A DNA stretch of 64,000 nt. Origin: Chloroflexota bacterium. Its GTDB lineage: Bacteria > Chloroflexota > Limnocylindria > Limnocylindrales > CSP1-4. The stretch lies in contig PLMA01000019.1 in assembly GCA_003141455.1 (NCBI GenBank), positions 1,305 to 65,304 on the forward strand, in the 5' to 3' direction. Within the stretch, counting starts at the first letter, position 1. Each line of letters begins with the position of its first letter. The notes beneath the pieces were generated by a model. It made no database searches, was not told the DNA's origin, and saw only the letters and a list, made by a program, of their open reading frames with translations. Positions 1 through 8,992 of this stretch are shown here, one piece after another. The position numbers were made by a program, and so were the translations under genes.

Positions 1-317
1 TTCTTGCCGATGTCGTGCAGGTCGCCCTCCACGGTGGCCAGAAGGACACGACCTTCCGACTTGGCGCCGGTTTCCGCCAGGAGGGGCCGCAGGATCGCGA
101 AGACCTCCTTGGTCGCCCGCGCGGAGATCAGCAGCTCGGGGACGAAGTACTCGCCCTCCTCGAAGAGCCGGCCCACTTCCGCCATCGCCGGGCTGATCCC
201 CTCGGCGATGACGTCGACGGGGGAGACGCCGGCCGCCAGGGCCACGCCCGCGGCGTCGGCCGCTGCGCTCGCATCGCCCGTCAGAATCGCCTCGCGCAGG
301 CTGGACAGTTGATCCAT
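1..317 (-). CDS. Corrinoid (B12-binding) methyltransferase protein, 5' part only
   Basis: The first 105 codons are present; the gene runs off the left edge. An N-terminal helical cap (start MDQLSSLREAIL) carries the phrase EGEYFVPELLISARA typical of the four-helix cap of corrinoid proteins. It is followed by the B12-binding signature EGDLHDIGKN near residue 96, whose His is the expected lower cobalt ligand. Known role of the family (MtaC/MtbC/MtmC and the MetH B12 module): shuttling a methyl group on cobalamin between a substrate-specific methyltransferase and an acceptor. It is divergent from the homocysteine-methyltransferase-like gene at 427, the natural partner for such a protein. The methyl donor cannot be told from this fragment. 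Confidence 0.85.
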   Translation of the reverse strand, partial: MDQLSSLREAILTGDASAAADAAGVALAAGVSPVDVIAEGISPAMAEVGRLFEEGEYFVPELLISARATKEVFAILRPLLAETGAKSEGRVLLATVEGDLHDIGK

Positions 318-369
318 CAACCCGGTCCTTCTCCTCGACACCACGGGGTACGTGGAGGGATCATAGAGT

Positions 370-393
370 TGAAACAGCAGTGCATGTGTTTCA
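370..393. promoter_or_regulatory. Inverted repeat in the divergent promoter region
   Basis: TGAAACA and TGTTTCA form perfect 7-bp arms separated by 10 bases, in the 109-bp gap between the divergent corrinoid-protein and methyltransferase genes. The position suggests an operator shared by both. It is unlike a cobalamin riboswitch, which would be far longer. The regulator is unknown. Confidence 0.45.
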
Positions 394-426
394 TAGCCAG
401 TTTCCAACCGTCACCGAGGAACGCCC

Positions 427-1314
<888 letters not shown>

Positions 1315-1352
1315 CCTGCCCGAGGGAGTGCGCGCCCGTCGATGCTGTCGGG

Positions 1353-2513
1353 CTACCCGACCGCGTGACCGACCAGCGTCCCCAGCCCGAAGGTGATGGC
1401 CGCGGCGAGCATGCCCAGCAGGACCTGCCGGCCACCCGTCCGCAGAACGCTCGAACCCGTCACCACCGTGATCGCCGCGCCTACGAGCATCAGGGCGATT
1501 GCGCTGACCGCGATCGAGGCCGCGACCGCGCCCATCCCCGAGGCGAAGATGAACGGCGACAGCGGCACGATCGCACCGAGCGCAAAGAGGACGAATGAAG
1601 TCGCCGCCGCGACCCAGGCGGAGCCGCCGAGCTCGTTCGGGTCGATGCCGAGCTCCTCGCGAGCCAGCGTGTCGACCGCATGGCCCAGGTCACCCGACAC
1701 GATCGATTGGGACATATGGCGCGCCTGCTCGGCCGTGAGGCCCTTGGCCTGGTAGATGAGCGTCAGCTCCTCTTCCTCCTCGTCGGGGACCTGGAGCAGC
1801 TCCTCGCGCTCGACCTTGACCTGGTGCGCATAGAGTTCGCGGGCGCTCTGGACCGAAAGCCACTCCCCGATGGCCATCGACAGCGCGCCGGCGAGCATCC
1901 CCGCGAAGCCGGCGATCAGGACGGCGTGGCCGCCTTGCGAGGCCCCGGCCACGCCCATGGAGATGCTGAGGTTCGAAACGAGGCCGTCGTTGGCACCCAG
2001 CACGGCCGCGCGAAGCTGATTGCCGCCGCTGCCCCGGTGGCGGCCCTCGATGCTCGCGATCGTCCCGCCAGTGGCGCCGCCACCGGCGGCCAGCTCGCGG
2101 AAGAGGCGAGCGTGGGAACGCTCGTCGCCCGGCATGCGTGCCAGCGCCTCCGGCTGTTCGTCGTACATCGCCTGGTCCGAGGCCTCGCGCTCCGCGATCG
2201 TCGGTACTACCAGGCTCGGCCCGAAATAGCGGGCGATGAACATCAGAACCCGCGCTCGCCAGGCCGGACTCATGCGGCTCGTATCCACGCCGGCCGCTTC
2301 CAGCTGCTTTCGCCAGACGCCCGCGTGGATCTCCTCGATCTCGACCATGCGGGTGTAGAAGTCCTGGAGCATCCCGCTCGACTCTTTCTTCGCCAGCACC
2401 GAGTACAGGGCGACCGCATCGATCTCGCCCTGCAGGTTCTCGCGATAGCGGGAGATGTCGGCCTTCGTGACCGGCCCGGACGGCTGGGCGGGCGGCGTCG
2501 TGTTGGGACTCAT
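1353..2513 (-). CDS. Rubrerythrin-like ferritin domain fused to VIT1/CCC1 membrane transporter
   Basis: A 386-residue two-part protein. Residues about 15-150 form a rubrerythrin/ferritin-like four-helix domain with iron-ligand phrases GEIDAVALY, EIEEIHAGVW and DERSHARLF. Residues about 165-386 are a VIT1/CCC1 transporter with the diagnostic RAAVLGANDGLVSN, an acidic cytoplasmic section (PDEEEEEL) and about five membrane helices. This is the architecture of MbfA-type proteins, which export or sequester iron and protect against peroxide. The inference is an iron/manganese efflux or detoxification protein. The ATG at 2513 has no strong Shine-Dalgarno; CACACT lies 6 bases upstream, so leaderless translation is possible. 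It lies 81 bp downstream of the hypothetical gene 2595-3212 on the same strand. Confidence 0.85.
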   Translation of the reverse strand: MSPNTTPPAQPSGPVTKADISRYRENLQGEIDAVALYSVLAKKESSGMLQDFYTRMVEIEEIHAGVWRKQLEAAGVDTSRMSPAWRARVLMFIARYFGPSLVVPTIAEREASDQAMYDEQPEALARMPGDERSHARLFRELAAGGGATGGTIASIEGRHRGSGGNQLRAAVLGANDGLVSNLSISMGVAGASQGGHAVLIAGFAGMLAGALSMAIGEWLSVQSARELYAHQVKVEREELLQVPDEEEEELTLIYQAKGLTAEQARHMSQSIVSGDLGHAVDTLAREELGIDPNELGGSAWVAAATSFVLFALGAIVPLSPFIFASGMGAVAASIAVSAIALMLVGAAITVVTGSSVLRTGGRQVLLGMLAAAITFGLGTLVGHAVG

Positions 2514-2594
2514 GCCGGTAGTGTGGCTCAGCTCCGGCCGGACGACAACGCCCGGCGGTACCTGGGCGGCGGCGCGCTGTCCGCCCGCGGCGCG

Positions 2595-3212
2595 CTAGCC
2601 GCGCTCGGCGACCATCCTCCCGGTCGGTCGCTCTGGCAGCGGGCCCGGGATTTCGGTGCTCGGCATCCAGGCTCGGAAACGATCGCCCAGCTTGAAGCGG
2701 CGTTCTTTGCCCCATACGAAGACATCCGCACCGCCACCGTACGGGCAGAAAGCGTCGCCCGTGGCCGGGCAGAAGACGGCAATACGGGCGATGCTGTCGC
2801 GCGCCACCGCCAGCCACACCCGATCCATGCAGCTGCGTTGCCAGCTCAGCGTGGCCCCTACGAACTCGGCCCGACTCGGATCCTGCAGATAGCCGCCGAG
2901 CGTTTCGATCCAGGATTCCGGTGGAGTGATGGGCGTTGCCCCAAGAGCCGTCAGATCGGCCGTGTCTTCGTGCCCCGCGTCCAGATGGATGGCCAGAACC
3001 AGTACGGTCGTGCCGGTGAAGAGCGCGCTGGCCACGGCGTCGAACCGCGAGGCAGTCCGCTCGTCGTCTTCTCTGGTGGCCGGCTTGGCGCCGTCGCGGA
3101 GGAGGTGGATGCGCGTCCACACCGACTCGTGTGTGAAGCGCAGCATGAAGCCAACGGGCGGTTGCCCGGAGTACTGCGCCTGCCAGGCGTCGAGCGCTTC
3201 GTCGACGTTCAT
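2595..3212 (-). CDS. Hypothetical protein, 205 aa
   Basis: A soluble protein of 205 residues with no signal peptide or membrane segment. It is rich in Trp and Phe and has a C-terminal stretch CPYGGGADVFVWG followed by FKLGDRFRAWM. The codon pattern matches its neighbours and the frame is open throughout, so it is probably a real gene. I do not recognise the family. It may be co-transcribed with the iron protein downstream (81-bp gap), but no functional link is evident. The start ATG at 3212 has no clear ribosome-binding site. Confidence 0.6.
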   Translation of the reverse strand: MNVDEALDAWQAQYSGQPPVGFMLRFTHESVWTRIHLLRDGAKPATREDDERTASRFDAVASALFTGTTVLVLAIHLDAGHEDTADLTALGATPITPPESWIETLGGYLQDPSRAEFVGATLSWQRSCMDRVWLAVARDSIARIAVFCPATGDAFCPYGGGADVFVWGKERRFKLGDRFRAWMPSTEIPGPLPERPTGRMVAERG

Positions 3213-3491
3213 CGGTGGCCCTTGCTGGAACTCGCCGCTAAGACCGCATCCCCCACGCTGCCGGCAGCCAGCACCCGCGACCTACCGGGCGTGAGCGTGG
3301 CATGCGGGGGCGAAGCTCGGGCATACCGTACCCGGAATGAGATGTACATACAACGTGATCGCCCGCCGATCGACCCGGGCAGGAAGTCGCCGGCGTGGCT
3401 CGGAGGAGCGGCCGGCGAACCGGACGCCAACGCGATGCCCCTCGATGCCTCGCGGCAGGCGACGCCTTAGGGCGATGCCTCGGCGCCTGCG

Positions 3492-3866
3492 TCAGGCCGA
3501 CGCCTCATGGCGCTGCGGCGAGCCGAGGTTGGCTGCCGGCTCATCTTCGAGCTCGGCCTGGTCGCTGGCCTCCCATACCTCGTAGTGCTGGACCTCGTAG
3601 GTCTCGAACACATCGGACGCGCCACGGCTCAGTACGGGCGTGTCGAGCAGGTCCGTGCCACCCACCCAGCGATAGAGCGAATTGAGATCCCGCCACACGC
3701 TGACGAACAGGACCTCCTCGCTGCCGTCCCCGTAAGTCTGACGGCCGACATGGCCGCATAGGAATCCGTCGTGCCCGTGCGCGTCGCTCAGAGCCCCATG
3801 CGCCTGCGCCCGGAACTCCGCAAGACTCTCCGGTTGAACCTGGCCGCGAAGGACCCCGATTATCAA
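3492..3866 (-). CDS. Antibiotic-biosynthesis-monooxygenase-like (ABM) domain protein
   Basis: A 124-residue protein whose first ~100 residues fit a dimeric alpha-beta barrel: a beta strand MIIGVLRGQV, a helix LAEFRAQAHGAL, then HDGFLCGHVGRQ and the strand EEVLFVSVWRDLNSLYRWVGG. Proteins of this fold include small monooxygenases, heme-degrading IsdG/HmoB and many of unknown role. No diagnostic active site is visible, so the function is open. The start is a TTG at 3866 preceded by GGGGAG at suitable spacing. The last ~20 residues are an acidic, probably disordered tail. Confidence 0.65.
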   Translation of the reverse strand: MIIGVLRGQVQPESLAEFRAQAHGALSDAHGHDGFLCGHVGRQTYGDGSEEVLFVSVWRDLNSLYRWVGGTDLLDTPVLSRGASDVFETYEVQHYEVWEASDQAELEDEPAANLGSPQRHEASA

Positions 3867-4123
3867 GCTTCTCCCCGCACTGAACAGGAACGCCGCCTAC
3901 CGCGATTCTCGGGCACGGCAGCCCGATCGGGAATAACAGGGCCATATCAAGGCGAGCGTGGCCCGGCGGCAAAATCATCAATCTGGGCCCGGACCGGCCG
4001 CAGGACCGCTGTTTCGAGGGTCGCCGGCCTTACATCCCGCTTACCTGCGTCCCGAAGTCCCCGAAGGCGGCCCCAGCATCCTGATCCTCACCTCGGACGA
4101 AGCGCGACAAGGAGACGAACCCG

Positions 4124-4498
4124 GTGAACCGTCCAGCCAGGTACGTGATCAAGCTCGGAGCCACAGCCCTGCTCGTCGGCGCGGTCGCCGTGGGCTGCGC
4201 CGGGCACGACCGCGGCGCGGCAAACGGGCACACGAGCTCGAGTCCCGCCGCAACGGCGGCCCAGACCGACGCGGCCGAGGCTCTTCCGCCAGCGCCGGTT
4301 ACCACGGTCGCTGAGGCCACGCCGGCTCCGGCCGACTCCCCGGCCCCGGGCGACTCCACGGCCTCGACGGGCCCGGCGAACGCTCCGGGAGCGACGGCCG
4401 ACCCGCTCGACACCAACCTTTCGGACCTCGACCAGTTACTGAACGGCGTCAACAGCGCCCTCTCGGGCAGCGACGCCAGCGCATCCGGCGGCGAGTAA
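4124..4498 (+). CDS. Putative lipoprotein, Ala/Pro/Thr-rich
   Basis: A 124-residue protein. The N-terminus has a short basic region, a hydrophobic stretch (LGATALLVGAVAVGC) and a lipobox AVGC, so it is likely lipid-anchored outside the membrane. The remainder is low-complexity and rich in Ala, Pro, Thr, Ser and Asp, with a short conserved-looking helix LDQLLNGVNSALSG at the end. It starts at GTG with AAGGAG about 9 bases upstream. It is followed 28 bp later by another secreted protein, so the two are probably one operon. No known family is recognised. Confidence 0.65.
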   Translation: MNRPARYVIKLGATALLVGAVAVGCAGHDRGAANGHTSSSPAATAAQTDAAEALPPAPVTTVAEATPAPADSPAPGDSTASTGPANAPGATADPLDTNLSDLDQLLNGVNSALSGSDASASGGE

Positions 4499-4526
4499 TC
4501 GCCCTGAGAATGTAAGGAGCAATCCG

Positions 4527-5285
4527 ATGAAGAACCGTGTCCCAGCCCTGTTCGCCAGCCTCGTGATTGGCGGCTCGCTCCTTCTGGTTTCCACGGGTGT
4601 CGTCGCCGCTGTGACGGCCCCAAGCGGACCGTCGGGCAAGGGCGTCTGCGCCACTGAAGCCGCCGCGGTCAAGGCGGGGGCGAGCGTCTCCACGCTTCGA
4701 GCCATGGCCGACTGCGAGGTCAATCGCCGCTTCGCGACCCTCAACCAGCTTGGCTCCAGGGTCTCCGGCTCAAAGGTACTGACCAGCTCCGACGCCGCCG
4801 CGCTCACTTCCGAAATCGGCTCGACGACGTCGGGCTTGACGAGCCTCAAGGCCACGATCGACGCTGAGACCTCGATTCCCGCATTGCGCGCCGAGATCGT
4901 CAGGATCGCGAGCGACTATCGCGTCTATCTGCTGGTCGGGCCCCAGGTCAACCTGGTCTCCGCGGCCGATGGAGTAGTCACCTCGCAGACGAGGTTCTCT
5001 AAGGTCAACACCAATCTCACGTCCCGGATAGCCGCTGCCAAGGCCGCCGGCAAGGACGTCACGGCCGCCCAGGCAGACCTGGACAAGATGAACGCTGCCG
5101 TGACGGCGGCCGTAGGGCTTGCCACACCGCTCCCCGCCGCCTTGCTGCCCCTCACGCCGGCTCAGTACAACGGCGGAACCGCCGGGCCCGTCCTGGCGAA
5201 CGCAAGGACTGCTCTGGGCCAGGCCCGCGACCAGATCAAGGCCGCGGTCGCCGACGCCAAGGCCTGCCGCGACGCCCTCAAGTAG
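4527..5285 (+). CDS. Secreted helical protein, unknown function
   Basis: A 252-residue protein with a signal peptide (MKNRVPALFASLVIGGSLLLV, cleavage near AVTA). The rest is almost entirely helix-forming and rich in Ala, Thr, Ser and Leu, with the look of a coiled-coil or helical-bundle extracytoplasmic protein. Two Cys residues lie in the N-terminal part (KGVCATE and MADCEVN) and one near the C-terminus (KACRDALK). AAGGAG precedes the ATG. It is the second gene of the 4124-5285 unit, which ends at a strong hairpin. I recognise no family. Confidence 0.7.
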   Translation: MKNRVPALFASLVIGGSLLLVSTGVVAAVTAPSGPSGKGVCATEAAAVKAGASVSTLRAMADCEVNRRFATLNQLGSRVSGSKVLTSSDAAALTSEIGSTTSGLTSLKATIDAETSIPALRAEIVRIASDYRVYLLVGPQVNLVSAADGVVTSQTRFSKVNTNLTSRIAAAKAAGKDVTAAQADLDKMNAAVTAAVGLATPLPAALLPLTPAQYNGGTAGPVLANARTALGQARDQIKAAVADAKACRDALK

Positions 5286-5302
5286 AACCACCGCTCCCAC
5301 AG

Positions 5303-5339
5303 GGAAAGCGGCTTCCTCGCCAGGAGGAAGCCGCTTTCC
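5303..5339 (+). terminator. Hairpin terminator after the secreted-protein operon
   Basis: A perfect 15-bp stem (GGAAAGCGGCTTCCT with its complement) around a 7-base loop, starting 18 bases after the stop codon at 5285. There is no long T run after it, so termination may be factor-assisted. Confidence 0.75.
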
Positions 5340-5569
5340 GGCGCCCGCCTGCTTCTCCTCCCCGGATCGCGCGGCCAACCCACTTGCGAGCGCGGCGGCT
5401 TCACGCTCACGCCCATCCAGCTCGGGCGCTTCCCGGCTCGAATTTCAGGTGTGACTGGTACCTCCGTGGTGTCAAACTACGCTGCAGGGACTTGCGGGGT
5501 CCCGTATCGTCTCATTCACGGTCCGCGAAACACCGCCTTCATGTGCCTGCTCGAGAAGCGGAGGTCGTC

Positions 5570-6520
5570 ATGGTCTGCGCAAGCTGCGGCGCCCAGGTCG
5601 ATAGTCCCGGTAAGTTCTGCGCCAAGTGCGGGGCGCCCCTTCCCGAGGCCGCGCCGATCACATCCAACAACGACTTCGCGGCAGTGCCGCCGCCCCCGCC
5701 GGAGGCTCCGGCCGAGATCCCAGCTGAGCCTGCCTGGGCACGGCCCTCGACCGTTCCGGCCGAGGCCCCCGCTGCACCCGCCTGGGCAGAAACCCCTCCG
5801 GCGCCGGACGAGGCCCCGGCAGCGCCCGCGTGGGCGCAAACCCCGCCGCCTCCCCCTCCAGCCGCCCCACCCGTCTGGTCGGCAACGCCAGCGGCGCCGC
5901 CCGCCGCCCCGACCTGGCCTCAGCCGCCGGCCCAGCCGGCTGCGCCCCCACCGCCGGTGGGCGCCCAGCAGTACGGCGCTCCGCCCTACGGCGCCCCGCC
6001 CTATGGCGCCCCGCCCTACGGCGCTCCCCAGTACGGCGCTCCCCAGTACGCTCCTCAGTACGCCGCACCGGTCGCCGCCGCGGCTGGCACGGCCATGCTC
6101 GCGGCTCTCCTTGCCGCCGCCGGCGGCGCAGTCGCCGTCGGGTCGGCGTGGCTACCCTGGGCGGTCACAACCACCGGCGACTCGTTGATCAAGCCGATCG
6201 AGCAAACGGACACCTCAGACCTCGCGAACGGCTACTTTCTGATCGCGGCCGGCGCGGTGGCGGCAGCTTGCGGCCTCCTCTGGTTGCTCGGAATGGCCAG
6301 GACGGCCGGCTCTCGGACGCTTCTGAGCTTGGGCGCGATCGCCGGCGGCGCGGTCGTATTGGCGGTCGAGTTCGTAGCCATGAACCACATAAACGATCAG
6401 ATCAGCCAGGGAAAGGCCCTTGGCTTCGCGGTGTCGATCGGTATCGCCCTGTACGTCGGAGCCGCAGGCGGCGTGGCGGCCGCCCTCGGAGGAGTGCTGG
6501 GGCTGACCTCGAAGCGCTAG
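5570..6520 (+). CDS. Zinc-ribbon, proline-rich linker, multi-pass membrane protein
   Basis: A 316-residue protein. Residues 1-22 are a zinc ribbon with two CxxC pairs (CASC and CAKC). Residues about 30-170 are a Pro/Ala-rich linker ending in near-perfect repeats of the pentamer YGAPP or YGAPQ (15-bp DNA repeats, about 5972-6065). The C-terminal 150 residues contain about four membrane helices, for example ALLAAAGGAVAVGSAWLPWAV and LLSLGAIAGGAVVLAVEFV. The start is the ATG with GGAGG 6 bases upstream, not the upstream in-frame codons. The function is unknown. The layout resembles another zinc-ribbon membrane protein in this window, at 55830-56957. Confidence 0.72.
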   Translation: MVCASCGAQVDSPGKFCAKCGAPLPEAAPITSNNDFAAVPPPPPEAPAEIPAEPAWARPSTVPAEAPAAPAWAETPPAPDEAPAAPAWAQTPPPPPPAAPPVWSATPAAPPAAPTWPQPPAQPAAPPPPVGAQQYGAPPYGAPPYGAPPYGAPQYGAPQYAPQYAAPVAAAAGTAMLAALLAAAGGAVAVGSAWLPWAVTTTGDSLIKPIEQTDTSDLANGYFLIAAGAVAAACGLLWLLGMARTAGSRTLLSLGAIAGGAVVLAVEFVAMNHINDQISQGKALGFAVSIGIALYVGAAGGVAAALGGVLGLTSKR

Positions 6521-6606
6521 CCTGGTCCCGCCAGCAGGCGAGCATCAGCCAGGCGACCGAGGCGCCCTGTCGCGCCGATCGACGACTATCGGACAAACAC
6601 TAAAGT

Positions 6607-6711
6607 GAGGCCCTGCTCTTCGGAGCGGGGCCTCGTCCTGTGCCGGGTCCAGGTCGAGCGGAGGCCCTGCCCTTCGGAGCGGGGCCTCACTGTGTACCGG
6701 GTCCAGGTCGA
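6607..6711. repeat. Tandem 54-bp repeat carrying UUCG hairpins
   Basis: Two copies begin at 6607 and 6661. Each opens with a GC-rich hairpin, GAGGCCC...GGGCCTC, closed by the stable TTCG tetraloop (6607-6634 and 6661-6688), followed by CCGGGTCCAGGTCGA. The first stem is complete except for a T-G pair; the second has one extra mismatch. They lie between convergent genes and may serve as tandem terminators for both. Confidence 0.7.
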
Positions 6712-6757
6712 AGATGACCGCCGGCCGCCGCGTTGCCGTCGCCCAAAGGACCTGGCG

Positions 6758-7783
6758 TCAAGGAATCCAGGGGCGCGGTCGCTTCGGCTCGCGCGACGGC
6801 GCCTCCTCGATAGGATGCGGGCCGATCCATTCGGAGCGATCTGGCTCGGGCTCGACCGGCCTGCGACGGGCAGAGCTTTCGTCCGGCGTGGCCGGCGCGC
6901 CCGGGGCGTCGACGCCGACTCCCTCCTCCGGGTGTGACCTCGGCCGGCGAGCGGCCGCCCGGGCCGCAATCGGCTTGGGCGGCGCCGGCGATGCGGTAGG
7001 ACCGGGCAGCGCCGAAGGCGGGGCCGTAGTTGCTGGTATCCCCTGCCTGAGGGCGGACCGACTCGGGGTCAAGTCGGCGGCCCTCTGAACCGCAAGGCCC
7101 GCGGCTCCGGTCCCGGCGGCAGGAACCGCGTGCAGCCGCTTGGGGGCGGTGGCTTTCGGTGGTGCCTTCGGTTGGGCGAGCGCCAGGCTCTTGGGCTGCG
7201 CTTTCGGCTTCGCGACCGCCAACCCCTTCGGCGGCTCCTTCGGCTTCGCCAGCGCCAGGCCCTTCGGCTTCGAGCGGACCGCAGCGGCGCCCGTGCCTGA
7301 GACCGGGATCCGCTTGGCGGCACTGGCCCTGCCAGGTCCGGCTTGCATCAGGGCGACGGGAATCGCCTGAGGGGCGCGGCCGTCGATGCCCGCAATCAAC
7401 CCGCGCACGAACTCGCAGATCCGGTCGGCTTCCTGGTCCATTCCTTTGAGAACCTGACCTTCGACCTGCACGGCGACGATACGGTGGCCGCCGCTGGCTT
7501 CCACGGACAGCTCGCTGACCGATAGCTTGGACCAGCGGACCAGCTTGGCCGTGGCCCGTGGTCCTTCTTCCGTCCCCGTCAATCGGACGGCCGCGGATAT
7601 GACCCCGCCCGGCGTCGGCGCGAGAACCGCGTAGCGCATCTCGGGATCGTCCCCCCAGACCACCCAGCATTCCGAGTCGGGATCTGCCCCCAGATCCTGC
7701 AGGACCGGATTGAGAACGGCCATGACCCGGTTGCTCACCGAGTCCCGAGTAGGGGCCGCCTTCCGCCACTCGCTCAGTCGCAT
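6758..7783 (-). CDS. Hypothetical protein with Lys/Pro/Ala repeat tail
   Basis: A 341-residue protein. Residues 1-130 look folded and soluble, with a helix-rich start and the strands CWVVWGDDPEMRYAVLAP and HRIVAVQVEGQVL. Residues about 150-230 are repeats of KPKGLALAKPKEPPKGLAV type, a lysine-rich disordered stretch resembling nucleic-acid-binding tails. The end is Arg/Pro-rich and probably unstructured. It starts with ATG 6 bases after GGAGGCGAT. No membrane or signal segment is present. The family is unknown. Confidence 0.65.
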   Translation of the reverse strand: MRLSEWRKAAPTRDSVSNRVMAVLNPVLQDLGADPDSECWVVWGDDPEMRYAVLAPTPGGVISAAVRLTGTEEGPRATAKLVRWSKLSVSELSVEASGGHRIVAVQVEGQVLKGMDQEADRICEFVRGLIAGIDGRAPQAIPVALMQAGPGRASAAKRIPVSGTGAAAVRSKPKGLALAKPKEPPKGLAVAKPKAQPKSLALAQPKAPPKATAPKRLHAVPAAGTGAAGLAVQRAADLTPSRSALRQGIPATTAPPSALPGPTASPAPPKPIAARAAARRPRSHPEEGVGVDAPGAPATPDESSARRRPVEPEPDRSEWIGPHPIEEAPSREPKRPRPWIP

Positions 7784-8032
7784 CGGATCGCCTCCAAGCC
7801 AACGCGGTGACTTTCACGCCATCGTGGTGAGGCTATCACGACACGGCTCGCGGACGACACCAATTCGATCTTGCGGACGACGCGACGGCAACCTCGCGAA
7901 TGACGCGAGGCCGGATTCGGGGCGCGTATTCTCACTGCAGCGGCCCGCCGGGCGGCATTCGCCCGACTCGGGCCCAAGCCCCGAGCAAGGTCCGTCCCCG
8001 GCCCGGCGGCGAGTCTACGAGAGGTGGTGCAC

Positions 8033-8992
8033 ATGAGAGTTGACCGAGGTCGACTCAACTGGGGAGTCTTCTTCATCGTGCTGGGCGCCGTGCCGCTCGC
8101 GTATCACCAGGGAGCCCTGTCCAGCTCCGCTATCGGCGAAGCCTGGCGGCTATGGCCGTTCATCCTGGTGGGAATCGGGCTTGGCTTCGTCCTGTCGCGA
8201 ACACCGGCGGCATTCCTGGGCGGCCTGGTCGTAGCGGCGACGTTCGGCCTCGTCCTCGGCGGCGTCTTCGCAGTCGGCCCCAACGTCGGCTGCGGCAACG
8301 GCGGCAACAGCCCCGCGACCGTCATCCGTGACGGCTCCTTTGGAGGAGCCTCGACGGTGAGCCTGCATCTGCGATGCGGGTCGGCGACGATCACCACATC
8401 CGCCGACGACCAGTGGCACGTAAACGCGACCAACGACGGCGGGAACGCCGCTCTGGTCAACTCGGACTCGACGTCGCTCGAGATCAACTCGAGTGGGGAC
8501 CGTGGTGGGTGGACCGACCGAGGCAGGGACGACTGGCAGGTCGCACTGCCCCGCTCGAGTAAGGTTAGCCTCTCGTCCACACTCGATGTCGGGGATGCCC
8601 GATACCGCCTCTCCCAGGCGAACCTTTCGTCTGCGGCGTTCACCCTCAACCTGGGCTCCCTCCACGTCGATCTGACCGACGCCAGCTTGGGCAACCTGAC
8701 CGTATCGACGAACCTGGGCTCGGCCTGGGTCGAGCTGGGCGGCTCATCCGACCTCAGCGGCGACCTCAAGACTAGCCTCGGGTCGCTCGAAGTCTGCGCT
8801 CCGCCGGAGCTTGGCCTTCAGATCACCTCAACCGGGAGTCTCTCGTCGAACGACTTCTCCGGTATCGGCATGTCCCAGGTCGGCGGCGTGTGGCAGACGA
8901 GCAACTACGCGACCGCCGCGCACAAAGCGAATCTGACCGTGAACACGAGCCTCGGCTCGCTGAAACTCCATCCTGCGGGAGGCTGCAAGTGA
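8033..8992 (+). CDS. LiaF-like membrane protein with adhesin-like beta domain
   Basis: A 319-residue protein. The first ~85 residues hold three membrane segments, including LNWGVFFIVLGAVPLAYH, which resembles the LiaF/DUF5668 membrane module. The rest is a repetitive beta-rich domain (TLNLGSLHVDLTDASLGNLTV and similar turns) like the toast-rack/DUF4097-type domains of LiaF-like proteins. The family acts with PspC and Lia/Psp regulators in sensing cell-envelope damage. It overlaps the PspC gene by four bases, supporting translational coupling. AGGTGG sits 5 bases before this ATG, which is preferred over GTG codons just upstream. Confidence 0.75.
   Translation: MRVDRGRLNWGVFFIVLGAVPLAYHQGALSSSAIGEAWRLWPFILVGIGLGFVLSRTPAAFLGGLVVAATFGLVLGGVFAVGPNVGCGNGGNSPATVIRDGSFGGASTVSLHLRCGSATITTSADDQWHVNATNDGGNAALVNSDSTSLEINSSGDRGGWTDRGRDDWQVALPRSSKVSLSSTLDVGDARYRLSQANLSSAAFTLNLGSLHVDLTDASLGNLTVSTNLGSAWVELGGSSDLSGDLKTSLGSLEVCAPPELGLQITSTGSLSSNDFSGIGMSQVGGVWQTSNYATAAHKANLTVNTSLGSLKLHPAGGCK

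Noticed and set aside
318-426. A cobalamin riboswitch between the corrinoid and methyltransferase genes
   Set aside because: The gap is only 109 bp and shows no B12-box-like sequence; a short inverted repeat is all that is seen.
1680-3470. A 596-codon plus-strand frame over the VIT1 and hypothetical genes
   Set aside because: The opposite strand encodes a clear rubrerythrin-VIT1 protein; this frame has no recognisable protein features.
5972-6065. Repeated 15-bp units considered as a CRISPR or other non-coding repeat
   Set aside because: They are in frame and encode YGAPP/YGAPQ pentapeptides of the zinc-ribbon membrane protein.
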